Below, piece after piece: positions 51,821-61,352 of a stretch of DNA of 64,000 nt (positions are counted from its first letter, which is position 1; each line of letters opens with the position of its first letter). The notes beneath the pieces were generated by a model, which saw only the letters and a list, made by a program, of their open reading frames with translations, did no database searches and was not told the origin of the DNA. A program made the position numbers and the translations under genes. The DNA is from Rhizobium croatiense (GTDB lineage: Bacteria; Pseudomonadota; Alphaproteobacteria; Rhizobiales; Rhizobiaceae): positions 186,001-250,000 of the forward strand of contig NZ_JAILYJ010000004.1 in assembly GCF_019793465.1 (NCBI RefSeq), read 5' to 3'.

Positions 51821-52732
51821 CTACCGACGCATTGACCACCGCAGGCCGAGCACTGCCGCCAGTCCCAACACCGGCCACACCGCCCAGAAGCGTCCTTCCC
51901 AGGTGAAGAGGTTGATGCCGATAATGCCGAGCGCCACGATCGCCAGCGCCGCGAGCTTACGATCGAAGACGGTCTGGCCACGGTTCCAGGCCAGCGCCGC
52001 AACGACGGCGAGCGCAAGGACGGGAAAGCGCGCCCAGAAGACGCCCTGCCACGACAAAAGATTGATACCGATCAGCATGGCGGCGATGACGCCGAGCACG
52101 GCAAACAGCCTTCGTCCGCCGGGAGCCGGCCTTGCCTCCTCCGTGACCGCGAGTGCCGGCGATGGCCGGGCAGCGGCAGGTCGCTCGGCAGACGGCGCCT
52201 CGTCGCTTCCGTCGCCGATCCTCACCGCATAGCTCGGCACGCCTTCTTCGACATTCTTGACCATCAGCGGCCCGAGAAACTCGAAACCGACCGCCACCTT
52301 GTTGCGAACCTGGTCGTAGACCGTACTCGATATGACGATTCCGCCCGGCGCGGCCGAGGCCTGCAACCGCGCGGCGATGTTGACGCCGTCGCCATAGATG
52401 TCGTCGCCCTCGACGATCACATCGCCGAGATTGATGCCGATACGGAAAAGCATGCGCCCGTCGTCCGGGCGGCGGGCGTTGAAGCCGGCAAGTTCGTTCT
52501 GTATGTCGACGGCTGCACGCACGGCCTCGACCACGCTCGGGAAATCGGCGATCAGCCCATCGCCCCAGGTGTTGACGACACGGCCGCCATGGCTTTCGAT
52601 CAGCCGCCCCATCGCCTCCCGGCAGCGCTTCAGCGTTGCAAGCGTCCCCTCCTCGTCGGCTCCCATCAGCCGCGTATAGTCCTGCACGTCAGCACAGAAG
52701 ATCGTCGTCAGCTTGCGCCGCGTTTCACCCAT
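51821..52732 (-). CDS. Class III adenylate/guanylate cyclase with C-terminal membrane repeats
   Basis: This is a 303-residue protein with the catalytic domain first (residues ~8-170). Metal ligands are Asp15 (FCADVQDYT) and Asp58 (WGDGL); the transition-state pair is Asn118 and Arg122 (GVNIAARL). Residues ~205-300 hold four hydrophobic helices in two similar units, GINLLSWQGVFWARFPVLAL and GINLFTWEGRFWAVWPVLGL. Many such rhizobial cyclases exist; the signal and product (cAMP or cGMP) are not decidable. The N-terminal catalytic, C-terminal membrane order is the reverse of the most common layout. Confidence 0.88.
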   Translation of the reverse strand: MGETRRKLTTIFCADVQDYTRLMGADEEGTLATLKRCREAMGRLIESHGGRVVNTWGDGLIADFPSVVEAVRAAVDIQNELAGFNARRPDDGRMLFRIGINLGDVIVEGDDIYGDGVNIAARLQASAAPGGIVISSTVYDQVRNKVAVGFEFLGPLMVKNVEEGVPSYAVRIGDGSDEAPSAERPAAARPSPALAVTEEARPAPGGRRLFAVLGVIAAMLIGINLLSWQGVFWARFPVLALAVVAALAWNRGQTVFDRKLAALAIVALGIIGINLFTWEGRFWAVWPVLGLAAVLGLRWSMRR

Positions 52733-52942
52733 GGCCCTTCGTCTCCGCGCTGTCCGACCCGGAGGGATCGCAGCGACAGCAGATTACGAAGGCTTTGCCT
52801 TTGTTGCCACCGGTAATTGCTGATCGATCATCCATCATTCCTGATGTAAGCGGTTCAGCTACTTTCGCCCATCCAGACATCGACCTTTCAGGCCCAGAAA
52901 TACGAGCAAAAGCCTTGTCACGCGGACGAGGGTCGCCCGCGA

Positions 52943-54493
52943 TTATTGAACGATCTTGCGCGGGCTCGCCGTGTGCTCCCTCGCCACCGTATTGGAACCG
53001 TCGATCTCCTGGAGCAAAACATCGTAGCCCCACAGATCGGCGAGATGTTGCAGGACGAGCTTCGTGTCGCTTTCCTGAAGATAGCAACCGTTCATGACGA
53101 TATGCTGCAGCAACAGCCGGCGGTCGCCGGCGAGGTCGACATCGACGATGTCGATGGCCGGATCGGTCCAGCCGATATCATATTCGCGGGAGAGCTGGCG
53201 GCGGATGCGCAAGTACCCGCGCTCATTGTGGATCGCCGAAACCAGCACGCCCTCGGCCTGTTCCGGATCGTCGTAAAGATGGAACAGCCGCAACTGCCGG
53301 ATGAGGTTCGGGCTCAGGAACTGGCTGATGAAACTCTCGTCGCGGTAATTGGCCCAGACGTCACGCAGGATCGCCATTGCATCGCCGCGGCCGGCGATGT
53401 CGGGGAACCATGCGCGATCCTCCTCCGTCGGCTTCGTGACGATCCTCTGGATATCCTGCATCATCGCAAAACCAAGTGCATAGGGATTGAAACCCGAGAA
53501 CCGCCGGTCGTCGTAGCTTGGCTGGAAGACGACATTGGCGTGGGACTTCAGGAATTCGAGAAAGTTCCCATCGCTGATCTGTCCTCGCTCGTGAAGCCGA
53601 TTCATGATCTGGTAATGGACGAAGGTGGCAGTTCCCTCATTCATGACCTTGGTCTGCCGCTGCGGATGGAAATATTGCGCGACATGGCGGACGATGCGAA
53701 GAATTTCGCGCTGCCACGGCTGCAGCCGCGGCGCGGACTTCTCAAGAAAATACAGGATGTTGTCTTGCGGGAGACCGAGCGCGGCACGGCGCTTTTCCAA
53801 GCCGATGTCACCTGCCTTTTTCGCCTTGCCGACGGGAACCGTGCGCCACAGGTCGTTGAACATCTGCTCTTCGTGGGCGCGGCGCTCCTGCTGCCGCTTC
53901 TCCTCCTGGCGAAGGTCGGTCGCAGTCTTTCCCGCGTATCGATGCACTCCATGCGACATCAGCGCATGCGCTGAATCGAGCGTCCGTTCAACCGCCGTCT
54001 CGCCATACCGTTCTTCGCAGCGCGTGATATAACCCTTTGCGAAATCGAGGTAATCGAGAATTCCCTCCGCATCGGTCCAGAGCTTGAAGAGATAATTGTT
54101 CTTAAAGAAGTGATTATGGCCGAAGGCCGCATGGGCGGTGACGAGCGTCTGCATCGTCGCCGTGTTCTCTTCCATCAGATAGGAAATGCAGGGGGAGCTG
54201 TTGATGACGATCTCGTAGGCTAGGTCGCGCATCCCGCGGCGGTAGAATGTTTCGTGATGCGCGAAGTGTTTTCCGAAGGACCAATGGCGGTAAAAGAGCG
54301 GCATCCCGGTTGAGGAATAAGCATCCAGCATCTGCTCCGAAGTGATGACCTCGATCTGGTTCGGATAGACGTCGAGGCCGAGTTCGCCGAGTGCAATCGC
54401 CTCGCAGGCATCGTGAATGCGCTGCAGCGTTGCGAAGTCCCAGTCGGCACCTTCGAACAAAAGCCGGTCTTTCGGCCTCACCGTCATGGTCAT
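52943..54493 (-). CDS. SpoVR family protein
   Basis: This is a 516-residue protein matching SpoVR/YcgB: LLFEGADWDFATLQRIHDACE, the HHETFYRRGMRDLAYEIVINSSPCISYLMEENT segment and GHNHFFKNNY, with several conserved His residues. In E. coli, ycgB is stress-induced and functionally tied to yeaGH. Here it is third in the operon prkA-yeaH-spoVR and overlaps yeaH by 4 bp (ATGA). ATG at 54493 or 54487 are both possible. Molecular activity is unknown. Confidence 0.93.
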   Translation of the reverse strand: MTMTVRPKDRLLFEGADWDFATLQRIHDACEAIALGELGLDVYPNQIEVITSEQMLDAYSSTGMPLFYRHWSFGKHFAHHETFYRRGMRDLAYEIVINSSPCISYLMEENTATMQTLVTAHAAFGHNHFFKNNYLFKLWTDAEGILDYLDFAKGYITRCEERYGETAVERTLDSAHALMSHGVHRYAGKTATDLRQEEKRQQERRAHEEQMFNDLWRTVPVGKAKKAGDIGLEKRRAALGLPQDNILYFLEKSAPRLQPWQREILRIVRHVAQYFHPQRQTKVMNEGTATFVHYQIMNRLHERGQISDGNFLEFLKSHANVVFQPSYDDRRFSGFNPYALGFAMMQDIQRIVTKPTEEDRAWFPDIAGRGDAMAILRDVWANYRDESFISQFLSPNLIRQLRLFHLYDDPEQAEGVLVSAIHNERGYLRIRRQLSREYDIGWTDPAIDIVDVDLAGDRRLLLQHIVMNGCYLQESDTKLVLQHLADLWGYDVLLQEIDGSNTVAREHTASPRKIVQ

Positions 54494-55764
54494 GGCGTCA
54501 CCCTCGACTGTGCGTCACGTTTCTGGAAGAGATCGTGGAAAACGGGGAATATCTCGCCTCGCCGGCAGACCTTGCGCATCGAAAGCGGCAGCGCTTCGGA
54601 ACGGATACCGTCATAGAGCATCCAGAGCGGTGACCGGGATACGGAAGAATCGCCGCCTTCCTCGCCCACCTCGATATAGGCAAAATACTGGCACAACGGC
54701 AAAATCTCGCGCAGCAACTGCCCGGTCAGGTTGCCGTCGGAATGGGCGTTGTCGCCGTCCGAGGCCTGGGCGCCGTAAATGTTCCACTCGGCCGGATCGA
54801 AACGCGCCGCGATGATCGCCCGCATCGCCGCAAGGGCGCTGGAAACAAGCGTGCCGCCCGTCGCCGGACCGTAGAAGAAGGTTTCCTCGTCGACCTCTTC
54901 GGCCCTGTCGGTATGACGGATGAAGACGATTTCCACTTTCTTGTAGCGTTTCGACAGGAAAAGGTAGAGCAGCAGATAGAACCGCTTCGCAAGGTCCTTC
55001 ATGTGCTCCGACATGGAGCCGGAGACGTCCATCAGGCAGAACATCACCGCTTTCGCCACAGGCTTCGGCTCGTTTTCGAACCGGCGATACCGAACGTCGA
55101 GCGGATCGATATAGGGAATGCGCCGGCTTTTTTCCGTCAGCGATTTGAGCTTTGCCTCAAGCGCCAGGCGGCTCTCGTCGTCTTCGCATTCCTCGATCTG
55201 CCGCTGCAGCGCTTCGATCTCTTCGCGGCGTGGGCGTCCCAGGGCGACGCGGCGCATCATCGCAAGTTTCGTCGTGCGGCCGACGGCAATGTTGGACGGC
55301 GATCCTGACACGGAATAGCCGGCACGGAAGGGTGTTTCCTCTTCGGTTTCGGCCAGACGCCGCTTGGCGAGATCGGGCAGTTCCAGATCGTCCAGGAACA
55401 CATCGAGGAATTCCTCGCGCGTCAGCACGAAACGGAAGCCGTCCTCGCCGTCACCTTCGCCCGCGTCCTTGGGTTTTCCGCCCCTGCTCCCCGGCGGGCG
55501 CGGAAGAATGTCGCCTTCGACGAAGGCCCTGTTTCCCGGCAGAATATGATCGCGGATGCCGCCATCGCCCCTCCGCAGGTTCGGCTCGGCCATCCCGTCG
55601 ATCGGCAGGCTGATTTCCCCGCCGTCGAGCACATCGCGAATGTTACGGTTTTGCAGAGAACGTTTCACCGCCTGCTGCACGGCGCCCTTCATGCGTCGAA
55701 GGAACCGCTGCCGATTTTCCAGACTTTTACCGCGCGGATTCAGCCGCCGGTCGACAATGTGCAT
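54490..55764 (-). CDS. YeaH/YhbH family protein (DUF444)
   Basis: This is a 424-residue protein with a von Willebrand A-like domain. The MIDAS-like motif is DVSGSMSEHMKD near residue ~245. A charged N-terminal region includes FLRRMKGAVQQAVKRSL. YeaH proteins work with the PrkA kinase in stress adaptation; their biochemical role is unknown. It starts 13 bp after the prkA stop and is coupled to spoVR. Confidence 0.92.
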   Translation of the reverse strand: MHIVDRRLNPRGKSLENRQRFLRRMKGAVQQAVKRSLQNRNIRDVLDGGEISLPIDGMAEPNLRRGDGGIRDHILPGNRAFVEGDILPRPPGSRGGKPKDAGEGDGEDGFRFVLTREEFLDVFLDDLELPDLAKRRLAETEEETPFRAGYSVSGSPSNIAVGRTTKLAMMRRVALGRPRREEIEALQRQIEECEDDESRLALEAKLKSLTEKSRRIPYIDPLDVRYRRFENEPKPVAKAVMFCLMDVSGSMSEHMKDLAKRFYLLLYLFLSKRYKKVEIVFIRHTDRAEEVDEETFFYGPATGGTLVSSALAAMRAIIAARFDPAEWNIYGAQASDGDNAHSDGNLTGQLLREILPLCQYFAYIEVGEEGGDSSVSRSPLWMLYDGIRSEALPLSMRKVCRRGEIFPVFHDLFQKRDAQSRVTP

Positions 55765-55776
55765 AATGGCTCCGCA

Positions 55777-57720
55777 TTAACTTGCCTGTTTGACGCGCAT
55801 GTACCATTCCACAAGGCGTCGAACCTGCCTCTCGGTGTAACCCCGCGCGGCCATGCGCGAGACGAATTCGCTGTGCTTCTTTTCGGTTTCCGAATCCTTC
55901 TTCGATCCGAAGGAAATGACCGGCAAAAGATCTTCGACCTGCGAGAACATACGTTTCTCGATGACTTCCCGGATCTTCTCGTAGCTCGTCCATGACGGAT
56001 TTTTTCCGCCGTTGGCTGCCCGCGATCTCAGCGAGAACTTGACGATTTCGTTGCGGAAATCCTTCGGATTGGCAATTCCCGCCGGCTTTTCGATTTTCGT
56101 CAGTTCCTGATTGAGGAGCTCGCGGTCGAGAAGCTGGCCGGTATCGGGATCCTTGAAGTCCACATCTTCGATCCAGGCATCGGCATAATCTACGTAGCGG
56201 TCGAACAAATTCTGTCCGTAGTCTGCATAGGATTCAAGATAGGCCTTCTGAATCTCATTGCCAATGAACTCTGCGTAGCGTGGCGCAAGATCGGCCTTGA
56301 TGAATTCCAGATAGCGCTTCTCGACATCGTCGGAAAATTGCTCGCGACGGATCGCCTGTTCCAGCACATACATCAGATGGACGGGGTCGGCGCCGATATC
56401 CGTGGTGTCGTGATTGAAGGTCGAGGCGAGCACCTTGAAGGCGAAGCGGGTCGATATCCCGTCCATGCCTTCGTCGATGCCGGCAGCGTCGCGGTATTCC
56501 TGAACGCTGCGGGCGCGCGGATCGCTTTCCTTCAGGCTTTCGCCGTCATAAGTGCGCATCTTCGAGAAGAAGGTCGAGTTCTCATGCTTGCGCAGGCGCG
56601 AAAGCACGGAAAAACGAGCCAGCATTTCGAGTGTTGCCGGGGCGCATGGCGCATCCGCCAGTTCCGATCCCTCGATCAGCTTTTCGTAGATCTTCTGTTC
56701 TTCCGTCACCCGCAGGCAATAGGGCACCTTGATGACACAGATACGGTCGATAAAGGCCTCGTTATTCTTGTTGGCCTTGAAGGTCTGCCACTCCGCCTCG
56801 TTCGAATGCGCAAGGACGATGCCGGAGAAGGGTATGGCGCCGATATTCTCGGAGCCGATATAGTTGCCCTCCTGCGTCGCCGTCAGCAGCGGATGCAGCA
56901 TCTTGATCGGCGCCTTGAACATCTCGACGAATTCGAGAATGCCCTGGTTGGCGCGGTTGAGCCCGCCCGAATAGCTGTAGGCATCGGGATCGTTCTGAGA
57001 ATAGGTTTCCAGCTTGCGGATATCGACCTTGCCGACCAGCGACGAGATGTCCTGATTGTTCTCGTCGCCAGGCTCGGTCTTGGCAATTGCGATCTGGCGC
57101 AACCGCGAAGGTTGTATCCTGACGACGCGGAATTGCGAAATATCGCCGCCGAAGTCGTCGAGCCGCTTCAGGCACCATGGGCTCATTAGACCGTTCAGCC
57201 GCCGCAGCGGGATGCCGTACTGCTCCTGGAGGAGCGAGCCCATTGTCTCAGGATCGAAGAGGTTGAGCGGGCTTTCGAACACGGGGCTGATCTCGTCGCC
57301 CGCCTTCAGCACGTAGATCGGATGAACCTCCATCAACTGCTTCAGCCGTTCCGCCAGGGACGACTTGCCGCCGCCGACCGGGCCGAGCAGATAGAGAATT
57401 TGCTTGCGCTCTTCGAGTCCTTGCGCCGCGTGCCGGAAGAAGGAAACAATGCGTTCGATGGTCTCTTCCATGCCGTGAAAGCCGGTAAAGGCCGGATAGA
57501 CCCGTATGGTCCGGTTCATGAAGATCCTGCCGAGGCGCGCATCCCTGGCGGTGTCGACCATTTGCGGCTCGCCGATCGCAGCGAGCAGGCGCTCCGTCGC
57601 ATTGGCATAGGCGATCGGTTCTTTTTTACAGAGGTCGAGATATTCCGAAACCGACATGTCGGCCTCGCGTCGCGCTTCATAACTGCGCGTGAACGCATCG
57701 AATACGGATTCACTCAGCAT
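55777..57720 (-). CDS. prkA: PrkA-type AAA+ serine protein kinase
   Basis: This is a 647-residue protein (E. coli YeaG homologue). The AAA+ domain comes first, with Walker A GPVGGGKS (113-120). The PrkA C-terminal kinase-like region starts near residue ~400. The strong N-terminal signature GRIFMNRTIRVYPAFTGFHGMEE is present. It leads the prkA-yeaH-spoVR operon, which in E. coli is under RpoS. Here a near-consensus EcfG promoter (57762-57787) supports general-stress control. GGAGG precedes the ATG at 57720. Confidence 0.94.
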   Translation of the reverse strand: MLSESVFDAFTRSYEARREADMSVSEYLDLCKKEPIAYANATERLLAAIGEPQMVDTARDARLGRIFMNRTIRVYPAFTGFHGMEETIERIVSFFRHAAQGLEERKQILYLLGPVGGGKSSLAERLKQLMEVHPIYVLKAGDEISPVFESPLNLFDPETMGSLLQEQYGIPLRRLNGLMSPWCLKRLDDFGGDISQFRVVRIQPSRLRQIAIAKTEPGDENNQDISSLVGKVDIRKLETYSQNDPDAYSYSGGLNRANQGILEFVEMFKAPIKMLHPLLTATQEGNYIGSENIGAIPFSGIVLAHSNEAEWQTFKANKNNEAFIDRICVIKVPYCLRVTEEQKIYEKLIEGSELADAPCAPATLEMLARFSVLSRLRKHENSTFFSKMRTYDGESLKESDPRARSVQEYRDAAGIDEGMDGISTRFAFKVLASTFNHDTTDIGADPVHLMYVLEQAIRREQFSDDVEKRYLEFIKADLAPRYAEFIGNEIQKAYLESYADYGQNLFDRYVDYADAWIEDVDFKDPDTGQLLDRELLNQELTKIEKPAGIANPKDFRNEIVKFSLRSRAANGGKNPSWTSYEKIREVIEKRMFSQVEDLLPVISFGSKKDSETEKKHSEFVSRMAARGYTERQVRRLVEWYMRVKQAS

Positions 57721-57761
57721 GGGACCTCCATTAAGGTTATGCCGCAGGCTCTAAGCCGTAT

Positions 57762-57787
57762 AACCATCGAGATGGCCACGGCGTTCC
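57762..57787 (-). promoter_or_regulatory. EcfG-type general-stress promoter of prkA-yeaH-spoVR
   Basis: On the minus strand GGAAC (57783-57787) and GGTT (57762-57765) are separated by exactly 17 bp, matching the EcfG consensus GGAAC-N16-17-CGTT at eight of nine positions. The -10 lies about 42 bp before the prkA start codon. EcfG is the alphaproteobacterial general-stress sigma factor. Confidence 0.6.
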
Positions 57788-58079
57788 TAAGAATCAATAG
57801 TTTCGTAGGTATATTCGACGCTCACCGGCTGTTTGTAGCAATGCACAAAAAATTGCATGCACCGGTATTTTTTTACTCTACGGAACTGTTTCATATTGTA
57901 GTTGAAAAAAGGCCTATTGCGATATCAGCACATTTAGCGACGTGACATGAATGTCAAAAAGGTGTGCAATGGCGCCCGTGATTCGAGAATGCGAGAAAAC
58001 AGCGATCGGCAGCCGATAAGGGCAGCCTCGATCGGGCGGACGCCGATGCGCCGCCAGTAAATTCGGTAAATTTCAGGGG
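57788..58079. other. AT-rich intergenic DNA between prkA and the VOC gene
   Basis: No gene is seen here. The stretch is markedly AT-rich at 57840-57910. It contains an inverted repeat, ATGCA-N8-TGCAT, near 57843-57860 and a perfect 14-bp palindrome, TGACAT-GA-ATGTCA, at 57943-57956 that could be an operator. Either could bear on prkA control. Nothing suggests a small RNA beyond the composition. Confidence 0.35.
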
Positions 58080-58105
58080 AAAAAGGCGCGTGGCGATCGC
58101 GCGCC
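58080..58105 (-). terminator. Terminator after the VOC protein gene
   Basis: On the minus strand GGCGCG and CGCGCC arms around a 9-nt loop are followed by TTTTT, about 28 bp beyond the VOC stop. Confidence 0.7.
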
Positions 58106-58133
58106 CCGATTCGTAATCGTGCCTCCGCCGGCC

Positions 58134-58610
58134 TCAGCCGTTGAACGCCCTCTCCAGCGCAGCTAGATCAATCTTGACCATGCCGAGCATCACCTCGGTG
58201 ACGCGCTTGGCCCGCTCTTGATCGCTGTCGGCGACCATCTCGGAAAGCATCCGCGGCACGATCTGCCAGGAAAGGCCCCAGCGGTCCTTGAGCCAGCCGC
58301 AGGCTTCAGGCGTGCCGCCATTGGCGAGAAACGCATCCCATATCCGATCGATCTCGGCCTGGCTGTCGAGCAGAATGGCAATCGAAAAAGAATGGTTGAA
58401 GCTGTCGAGCGGGCCGGCCTTCATCGCCAGGAAGGCTTGATCGCCGAGCGTGAATTCGATCAGCTCGACGCTGCCCGGAGGCCCGCTCGGCGTTTCCGCC
58501 GGCAATATGGTGGTGCGGCCGATCCTGGAATCCGGAATGACCGATACGTAGAATTCGACGGCTTCGCGCGCTTGCTCCGCGAACCAGAGATTTGAAACGA
58601 CCTTCGGCAT
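58134..58610 (-). CDS. VOC superfamily protein (PhnB/3-demethylubiquinone-type)
   Basis: This is a 158-residue protein of the vicinal-oxygen-chelate fold with two beta-alpha-beta-beta-beta modules: LWFAEQAREAVEFYVSVIPDSRIG first, then SFSIAILLDSQAEIDRIWDAF and WGLSWQIVPRML. It matches the PhnB-like group often misnamed 3-demethylubiquinone methyltransferase. No enzyme activity is established. ATG at 58610 gives the usual length. Upstream DNA to uvrD (236 bp) holds no other gene. Confidence 0.85.
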   Translation of the reverse strand: MPKVVSNLWFAEQAREAVEFYVSVIPDSRIGRTTILPAETPSGPPGSVELIEFTLGDQAFLAMKAGPLDSFNHSFSIAILLDSQAEIDRIWDAFLANGGTPEACGWLKDRWGLSWQIVPRMLSEMVADSDQERAKRVTEVMLGMVKIDLAALERAFNG

Positions 58611-58846
58611 GAACAGCCTCCATTTGGCGAGGGTTGCCGGACTCCTGTCCGATGCCCCGAGGACGTCTCGCCGGCATCGGTTCCGACAGGCTGCGCTCGG
58701 ATTTTTTTTGCTGGCGGCCGTACGACGATCGCAGTCACACCCAACGGCGGCCCTGCCGCCCGCATCGGTCCGCAATAGCGGTGGTTCAGGAATAAAAGCA
58801 GAACATCTTTCTGGTCTTTCCCTCCCGAATCACTACATTACGCGCC

Positions 58847-61327
58847 ATGAGCAATAGTTTCGACGATATTCCCTTCTTCGACGAAGAGCCGGGCGAGATG
58901 GCGCGCAAGCCGCAGCCGCCTGCTGCACCCGCCGGAAGGGCGCCCGCTGCCAGCGGCGGGATCGCCGCCCGCGCCATGGCGGCGCGCGACGGCGGCAAGC
59001 GACCGGATTACCTCGCAGGCCTCAATCCCGAACAGACGGAAGCCGTGGAAACCTTGGAAGGTCCGGTTCTCGTCCTTGCCGGCGCCGGCACCGGCAAAAC
59101 GCGGGTACTGACCACGCGCATCGCCCACATCCTCAATACCGGCCGCGCCTTCCCCTCGCAGATTCTCGCCGTCACCTTCACCAACAAGGCCGCCCGCGAG
59201 ATGAAGGAGCGCATCGCCCTGCTCGTCGGCGGCGCCGTCGAAGGCATGCCCTGGCTCGGCACCTTCCATTCGATCGGCGTCAAGCTTCTGCGCCGCCACG
59301 CCGAACTCGTCGGCCTCAGCTCCGATTTCACCATTCTTGACACTGACGACGTCGTCCGTCTGATCAAGCAGCTGATCCAGGCCGAAGGCCTCGACGACAA
59401 ACGCTGGCCGGCCAAGCAGTTCGCCGGCATGATCGACACCTGGAAGAACAAGGGGCTCGGCCCGGCCGATATCCCCGAGGGCGACGCCCGCGCCTTTGCC
59501 AATGGCCGCGGCCGCGATCTCTATTTCGCCTATCAGGCGCGCCTGACGACACTGAACGCCTGCGACTTCGGCGATCTGCTGATGCATCCGATCGCGATCT
59601 TCCGCAAGAACCCGGATCTGCTCAAGGAATATCACGGCCGCTTCCGCTATATTCTTGTCGACGAGTACCAAGACACCAATACCGCGCAATATATGTGGCT
59701 GAGGCTTCTCGCTCAGCGCGCCAAGGGCGAGCCGCAGAATGTCTGCTGCGTCGGCGACGACGACCAGTCGATCTATGGCTGGCGCGGCGCGGAGGTCGAC
59801 AATATCCTGCGCTTCGAGAAGGATTTCCCCGGCGCCAAGGTAATCAAGCTCGAACGCAATTACCGTTCGACCGAACATATCCTCGGTGCCGCCGCCCATC
59901 TGATCGCCCATAATGAAGGCCGCCTGGGCAAGACGCTGTTCACCGACCGCGCCGATCCCGATGACGTCAAGGTGCAGGTCCACGCCTCCTGGGATTCGGA
60001 GGAGGAAGCCCGCGCCATCGGCGAAGAGATCGAGCAGCTCCAGCGGGGCAAGCACCTGCTGAACGACATGGCGATCCTTGTGCGCGCTTCCTTCCAGATG
60101 CGCGAGTTCGAAGACCGCTTCGTCACGCTCGGCCTCAACTACCGCGTCATCGGCGGCCCGCGCTTCTATGAACGCCTGGAAATCCGCGACGCCATGGCCT
60201 ATTTCCGCCTGGTCGCGCAGCCGGCGGACGACCTCGCCTTCGAGCGCATCATCAACACGCCGAAGCGCGGCCTCGGCGACACGACGGTGCGCGCTCTGCA
60301 CGACTATGCGCGTGCCCGCGACATCCCGATGCTGGCGGCGGCGGCCGACATGATCGAGACCGACGAGTTGAAGCCGAAGGCGCGCAAAGCCCTCTTCGAC
60401 GTGATTCAATCTTTCCGCCGATGGCAGGAACTGCTTGAAAACACACCGCATACCGAACTTGCCGAGCAGATCCTCGAGGAGTCCGGCTATACCGACATGT
60501 GGAAGAACGACAAGAGCGCCGAAGCGCCCGGCCGCCTTGAAAACCTGAAGGAACTGATCCGCTCGATGGAGAGCTTCGAGTCGATGCGCGGTTTCCTCGA
60601 GCACGTCTCCCTCGTCATGGATGCAGAAACCAACGAGAACCTCGACGCCGTTTCGATCATGACGTTGCATTCGGCCAAGGGCCTGGAATTCGATACCGTC
60701 TTCCTGCCCGGCTGGGAGGAAGGCCTGTTCCCGCACCAGCGCTCGCTGGATGAAAGCGGCCGCGCCGGCCTGGAGGAAGAACGACGGCTGGCTTATGTCG
60801 GCATTACCCGCGCCAAGCGCCGCTGCCACATCTGGTTCGTCTCCAACCGCCGCATTCACGGCCTCTGGCAATCGACGCTGCCCTCGCGTTTCCTTGACGA
60901 GCTGCCGGAAACCCATGTCGAGGTCGCCGAGATGGAGCAGAGCTACGGCGGTTACGGCCGCGGCGGCTACGGCCAGTCCCGCTTCGACAAATCAGAACCT
61001 TTCGCCAACTCCTATTCCACGCCCGGCTGGAAACGCGCCCAGGCCAACAGGACCGACGCCACGCGCGACAACTGGGGCACCCGCTCCGGCCACGCCGTCG
61101 AACGCATCGGCTATGGCGAAAGCGGCCCGAAGGGACGCACGATCGACGGCGAGCTGGTCGCCAAGTCGACCTCGCCGGAGCCGTCGCGCTTCACCCTCGG
61201 CGATCGCGTATTCCATATGAAGTTCGGCAATGGCAACATCACCGGCATCGAAGGCAACAAGCTGACGATCGAGTTCGACCGTGCGGGGCAGAAGCGGGTG
61301 CTGGACGGCTTCGTCGAGCGCGTCTGA
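58847..61327 (+). CDS. uvrD: UvrD/PcrA-type DNA helicase
   Basis: This is an 826-residue 3'-5' helicase of nucleotide excision and mismatch repair. Walker A GAGTGKT lies near residues 79-85, DEYQDTN near 270, VGDDDQSIYGWRGAE follows, and the motif VI region is LAYVGITRAKRR. The first ~50 residues are a Pro/Ala-rich lead. The C-terminus carries a Gly/Tyr-rich stretch (GGYGRGGYGQ) and a final basic KxGxG-type module (VFHMKFGNGNITGIEGNKLTIEFD), a known UvrD interaction domain. ATG at 58847. Confidence 0.95.
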   Translation: MSNSFDDIPFFDEEPGEMARKPQPPAAPAGRAPAASGGIAARAMAARDGGKRPDYLAGLNPEQTEAVETLEGPVLVLAGAGTGKTRVLTTRIAHILNTGRAFPSQILAVTFTNKAAREMKERIALLVGGAVEGMPWLGTFHSIGVKLLRRHAELVGLSSDFTILDTDDVVRLIKQLIQAEGLDDKRWPAKQFAGMIDTWKNKGLGPADIPEGDARAFANGRGRDLYFAYQARLTTLNACDFGDLLMHPIAIFRKNPDLLKEYHGRFRYILVDEYQDTNTAQYMWLRLLAQRAKGEPQNVCCVGDDDQSIYGWRGAEVDNILRFEKDFPGAKVIKLERNYRSTEHILGAAAHLIAHNEGRLGKTLFTDRADPDDVKVQVHASWDSEEEARAIGEEIEQLQRGKHLLNDMAILVRASFQMREFEDRFVTLGLNYRVIGGPRFYERLEIRDAMAYFRLVAQPADDLAFERIINTPKRGLGDTTVRALHDYARARDIPMLAAAADMIETDELKPKARKALFDVIQSFRRWQELLENTPHTELAEQILEESGYTDMWKNDKSAEAPGRLENLKELIRSMESFESMRGFLEHVSLVMDAETNENLDAVSIMTLHSAKGLEFDTVFLPGWEEGLFPHQRSLDESGRAGLEEERRLAYVGITRAKRRCHIWFVSNRRIHGLWQSTLPSRFLDELPETHVEVAEMEQSYGGYGRGGYGQSRFDKSEPFANSYSTPGWKRAQANRTDATRDNWGTRSGHAVERIGYGESGPKGRTIDGELVAKSTSPEPSRFTLGDRVFHMKFGNGNITGIEGNKLTIEFDRAGQKRVLDGFVERV

Positions 61328-61352
61328 CCGCGCGACAATTCCGCGGGAACAG

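Noticed and set aside
58838-60916. 692-codon minus-strand frame opposite uvrD
   Set aside because: UvrD helicase motifs are all on the plus strand; the antisense frame is a codon-bias artefact.
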